Origin: Actinomycetes bacterium | GTDB lineage: Bacteria; Actinomycetota; Thermoleophilia; RBG-16-64-13 | Reading direction: 5' to 3' | Length of the DNA stretch: 64,000 bases | NCBI GenBank assembly: GCA_024637035.1 | Contig: JAGXFW010000022.1 | Span: 62,001-126,000, forward strand | Part shown: piece after piece, positions 62,439 to 64,000 of the stretch | Numbering within the stretch: position 1 is the stretch's first letter | Layout of the letters: every line of letters starts with the position of its first letter | Program-made: the position numbers and the translations under genes | The notes under the pieces: generated by a model | What the model was told of the DNA's origin: nothing | What the model saw: only the letters and a program-made list of their open reading frames with translations | Database searches by the model: none

Positions 62439-62768
62439 CTACTGGTCCAGGAACCGGCCCGTCCTGGCCTTCTCCACGATCTCGTCCAATCGTCCCTCGG
62501 TATGTACCCCCAGTTGCTGCGCCCTGAGTTTGGCCGCCAATCCGATGTTGCGGGAGTCCCGGTAGAACTCCGGATCTCTGGCCCTCGAGGGGTCGAAGTC
62601 CGTCAATCGAGACCTTTCGCTCCGGTGCGTGGCGAAGCTCGAGAACCTGCGGGTCACGTCAGTTGCGCCGCAGGCCGGGCAGCGCGCGCCCACACCGTCA
62701 ACCGGGTGGCGTGCGAAGTGGTCGAACGCGCGGCTGCAGGTGGTGCATCGATACTCATAGATCGGCAC
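62439..62768 (-). CDS. FmdB-type zinc-ribbon protein
   Basis: A 109-residue protein with an FmdB zinc ribbon: [18 protein letters not shown] and [15 protein letters not shown] (two C-x2-C pairs). The C-terminal half is helical and basic. Such proteins often lie beside CoA-ester metabolic genes as regulators or scaffolds. It lies between the acyl-CoA dehydrogenase and the aldolase. Confidence 0.85.
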   Translation of the reverse strand: MPIYEYRCTTCSRAFDHFARHPVDGVGARCPACGATDVTRRFSSFATHRSERSRLTDFDPSRARDPEFYRDSRNIGLAAKLRAQQLGVHTEGRLDEIVEKARTGRFLDQ

Positions 62769-62804
62769 TGATCCGCCCCCTTTCGGTCACGTCGTCGGGC
62801 ACGA

Positions 62805-64000
62805 TCACCCCAGATCGGCAGGGTCGTCCGATCCGGTGGGCAGTGGGGGAGGGGAGGCCGGCGTTTCCGTGGGCATCGTCCCTGGAGGCATCCCTGGAGG
62901 CATCCCTTCAAACCCTGGCGGCATGCCGGGGGGCATCATGCCCGGGGGCATCATGCCGGGAGGCATCATGCCGGGAGGCATGCCTGGAGGCATCGCGCCG
63001 GGAGGCATCCCCGGAGGCATCATGCCGGGAGGCATCATGCCGGGAGGCATGCCTGGAGGCATCGCGCCGGGAGGCATCCCCTCCATGCCCGGCATCCCGG
63101 GCATCCCAGGAGGGCCCGACTGTGGCTGCAGGAAGTTCATCATGTGCAGCCGCAACATCTGGCCGGTTCCGTCGCACGGGTATCCGATCCACGCGTCGCA
63201 GAGAAGCTTTCCGGCCTGGTATTCCCGAGTGATTCCATACGATCCCAGGGTCTTCACTGAGCGCTCGGCGTTGCGGATGGCGGTGTCTACGGCGAACGTC
63301 TTGGCCGCCGGCGATTTGACCATAGCGGAGAAGTCGCCTGAATCCGCTGCGCAGGCGGCGTCCCACGTGATGAGGCGGGCGGCCTGAAGGTCCACCCACA
63401 TGTCGGCGAGCATGCCGGCGATCGCCTGGTGCTTGATGATGGGCACGCCCCAGCTGATCCGCTGCTGAGCGTATTCGAGGGCATGCTCGTAGGCGGCGCG
63501 GGCGAGGCCCACGTGGCACGCGGCGAAGCCCACGCCGATGAACGGAAGCGCCTTGAACAGGAACAGCCCGAGACCGGCGCCGCCTCCACCCAGCTCGGCA
63601 GAAGCGGGAACGCGCACGTCGTCCAGGTAGACCTCGGCGTTCTGTGCGCTCCGCCACCCGATGAGCTCCGTGAGCTTACCAACAGTCAGTCCTGGCGTGT
63701 CGGCCGGCACGTAGAACACGCTCGTGCTCATCATGGGGGGAGCGTCTAAATCGGTGCGGGCCATGACGAAGTAGTGACTCGCCGCGCCGGCGTTGGTGAT
63801 GAACGCCGACTTGGAGCCGTTGATCACGTATTCATCTCCGTCGCGGCGCGCCAGCGTGCGCATGCCCAGCTTGGGATCGGGATAGGGGCAGAGCGAGTCC
63901 GACCCGGCCTGGTCGGCTTCGCTTCCCGCACTGGCGAGCATGGCGGTGTCATTGGTGCACAACTCCCCCAACCAGGCTCGCTTCTGCTCCTCCGTTCCGC
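62805..64000 (-). CDS. Acyl-CoA dehydrogenase with Met/Pro/Gly repeat tail (N-terminus outside window)
   Basis: The frame is open to the window end, so the N-terminus is missing. Typical parts: [12 protein letters not shown] near the edge, [17 protein letters not shown], and helices with [20 protein letters not shown]. At the usual catalytic Glu position (YEGT in many members), it reads [13 protein letters not shown], an Asp instead. The last about 105 residues are a repeat tail of MPPG, MPPGM and MPPGA units with more than 20 methionines. The tail is unique among the features here. Substrate unknown. Confidence 0.83.
   Translation of the reverse strand, partial: GTEEQKRAWLGELCTNDTAMLASAGSEADQAGSDSLCPYPDPKLGMRTLARRDGDEYVINGSKSAFITNAGAASHYFVMARTDLDAPPMMSTSVFYVPADTPGLTVGKLTELIGWRSAQNAEVYLDDVRVPASAELGGGGAGLGLFLFKALPFIGVGFAACHVGLARAAYEHALEYAQQRISWGVPIIKHQAIAGMLADMWVDLQAARLITWDAACAADSGDFSAMVKSPAAKTFAVDTAIRNAERSVKTLGSYGITREYQAGKLLCDAWIGYPCDGTGQMLRLHMMNFLQPQSGPPGMPGMPGMEGMPPGAMPPGMPPGMMPPGMMPPGMPPGAMPPGMPPGMMPPGMMPPGMMPPGMPPGFEGMPPGMPPGTMPTETPASPPPLPTGSDDPADLG
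62880..63090. repeat. GGCATGCCNGGAGGCATC-type repeat encoding the MPPG tail
   Basis: Short 12-15-bp repeat units such as GGAGGCATCATGCCGGGAGG recur, and a longer block is duplicated (near 62956-62999 and 63016-63070), indicating growth by slippage and unequal exchange. Confidence 0.8.

Noticed and set aside
62880-63090. Collagen-like protein
   Set aside because: The repeats have no strict Gly at every third position; they are tetra- and pentapeptides.

Overview
The window is GC-rich, densely coded DNA with genes on both strands, many 4-nt start/stop overlaps, Shine-Dalgarno-led starts and at least one probable leaderless transcript. Two tungsten-type aldehyde:ferredoxin oxidoreductases, a pair of 2-hydroxyacyl-CoA dehydratase-type subunits, a BKACE enzyme, Tat/lipoprotein signals and a GerW-family protein together suggest a deep-branching, anaerobic or facultatively anaerobic high-GC Gram-positive (Actinomycetota, for example a Coriobacteriia or Thermoleophilia relative). 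No rRNA or tRNA gene was seen, so this placement is inference.

Layout. 1-16146: polyamine and nitrogen-compound module: the end of potA, then potD/B/C, a PucR regulator, N-carbamoylputrescine amidase, an amidohydrolase, a sodium:solute symporter with its small DUF3311 partner, a TetR regulator with a palindromic operator, two AORs, a GabT-type aminotransferase and agmatinase. 16147-16497: a gene-free stretch with a 168-bp palindromic element. 16498-24033: a lone receiver protein, then ilvD-ilvB-ilvN-ilvC-serA. 24184-33249: a hinge-less SMC-like ATPase, LysR, a possible small RNA, a degenerate nuclease-like protein, a PQQ-type propeller, BKACE, a lipoprotein, a YdcZ transporter and a trans-sulfuration PLP enzyme. 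33487-37303: SHOCT protein and an arsenic module (arsR, CxxC redox protein, ArsP permease, Acr3, CopZ-like Fe-S protein). 37442-42133: small stress and housekeeping genes and one decayed gene. 42286-52723: 2-hydroxyacyl-CoA dehydratase-type pair (one frameshifted), PanE, CobW GTPase, citrate synthase, SLC13-type transporter, Fe-S protein and phospholipase D-type protein. 52819-56684: DUF1801, an AbrB/PIN toxin-antitoxin pair, a conserved lipoprotein, a GNAT remnant and a carboxylesterase. 57040-58937: leuA behind a Leu-rich leader peptide. 59061-64000: MarR and a minus-strand operon of acyl-CoA dehydrogenase, FmdB zinc ribbon, DapA-family aldolase and aldehyde dehydrogenase.

How it fits together. 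The left end reads as uptake of polyamines, release of putrescine from agmatine or carbamoylputrescine, transamination and ferredoxin-linked aldehyde oxidation. The middle makes branched-chain amino acids and serine, with leuA apparently under leucine attenuation. The right end looks like catabolism of a CoA thioester that yields an aromatic-type aldehyde; two of its enzymes carry unusual proline-rich repeat tails. The points most worth checking are these tails, the polyamine-AOR cluster, the hinge-less SMC, the leaderless leuA leader, the candidate small RNA near 27.2-27.35 kb and the G7 frameshift in the dehydratase subunit.
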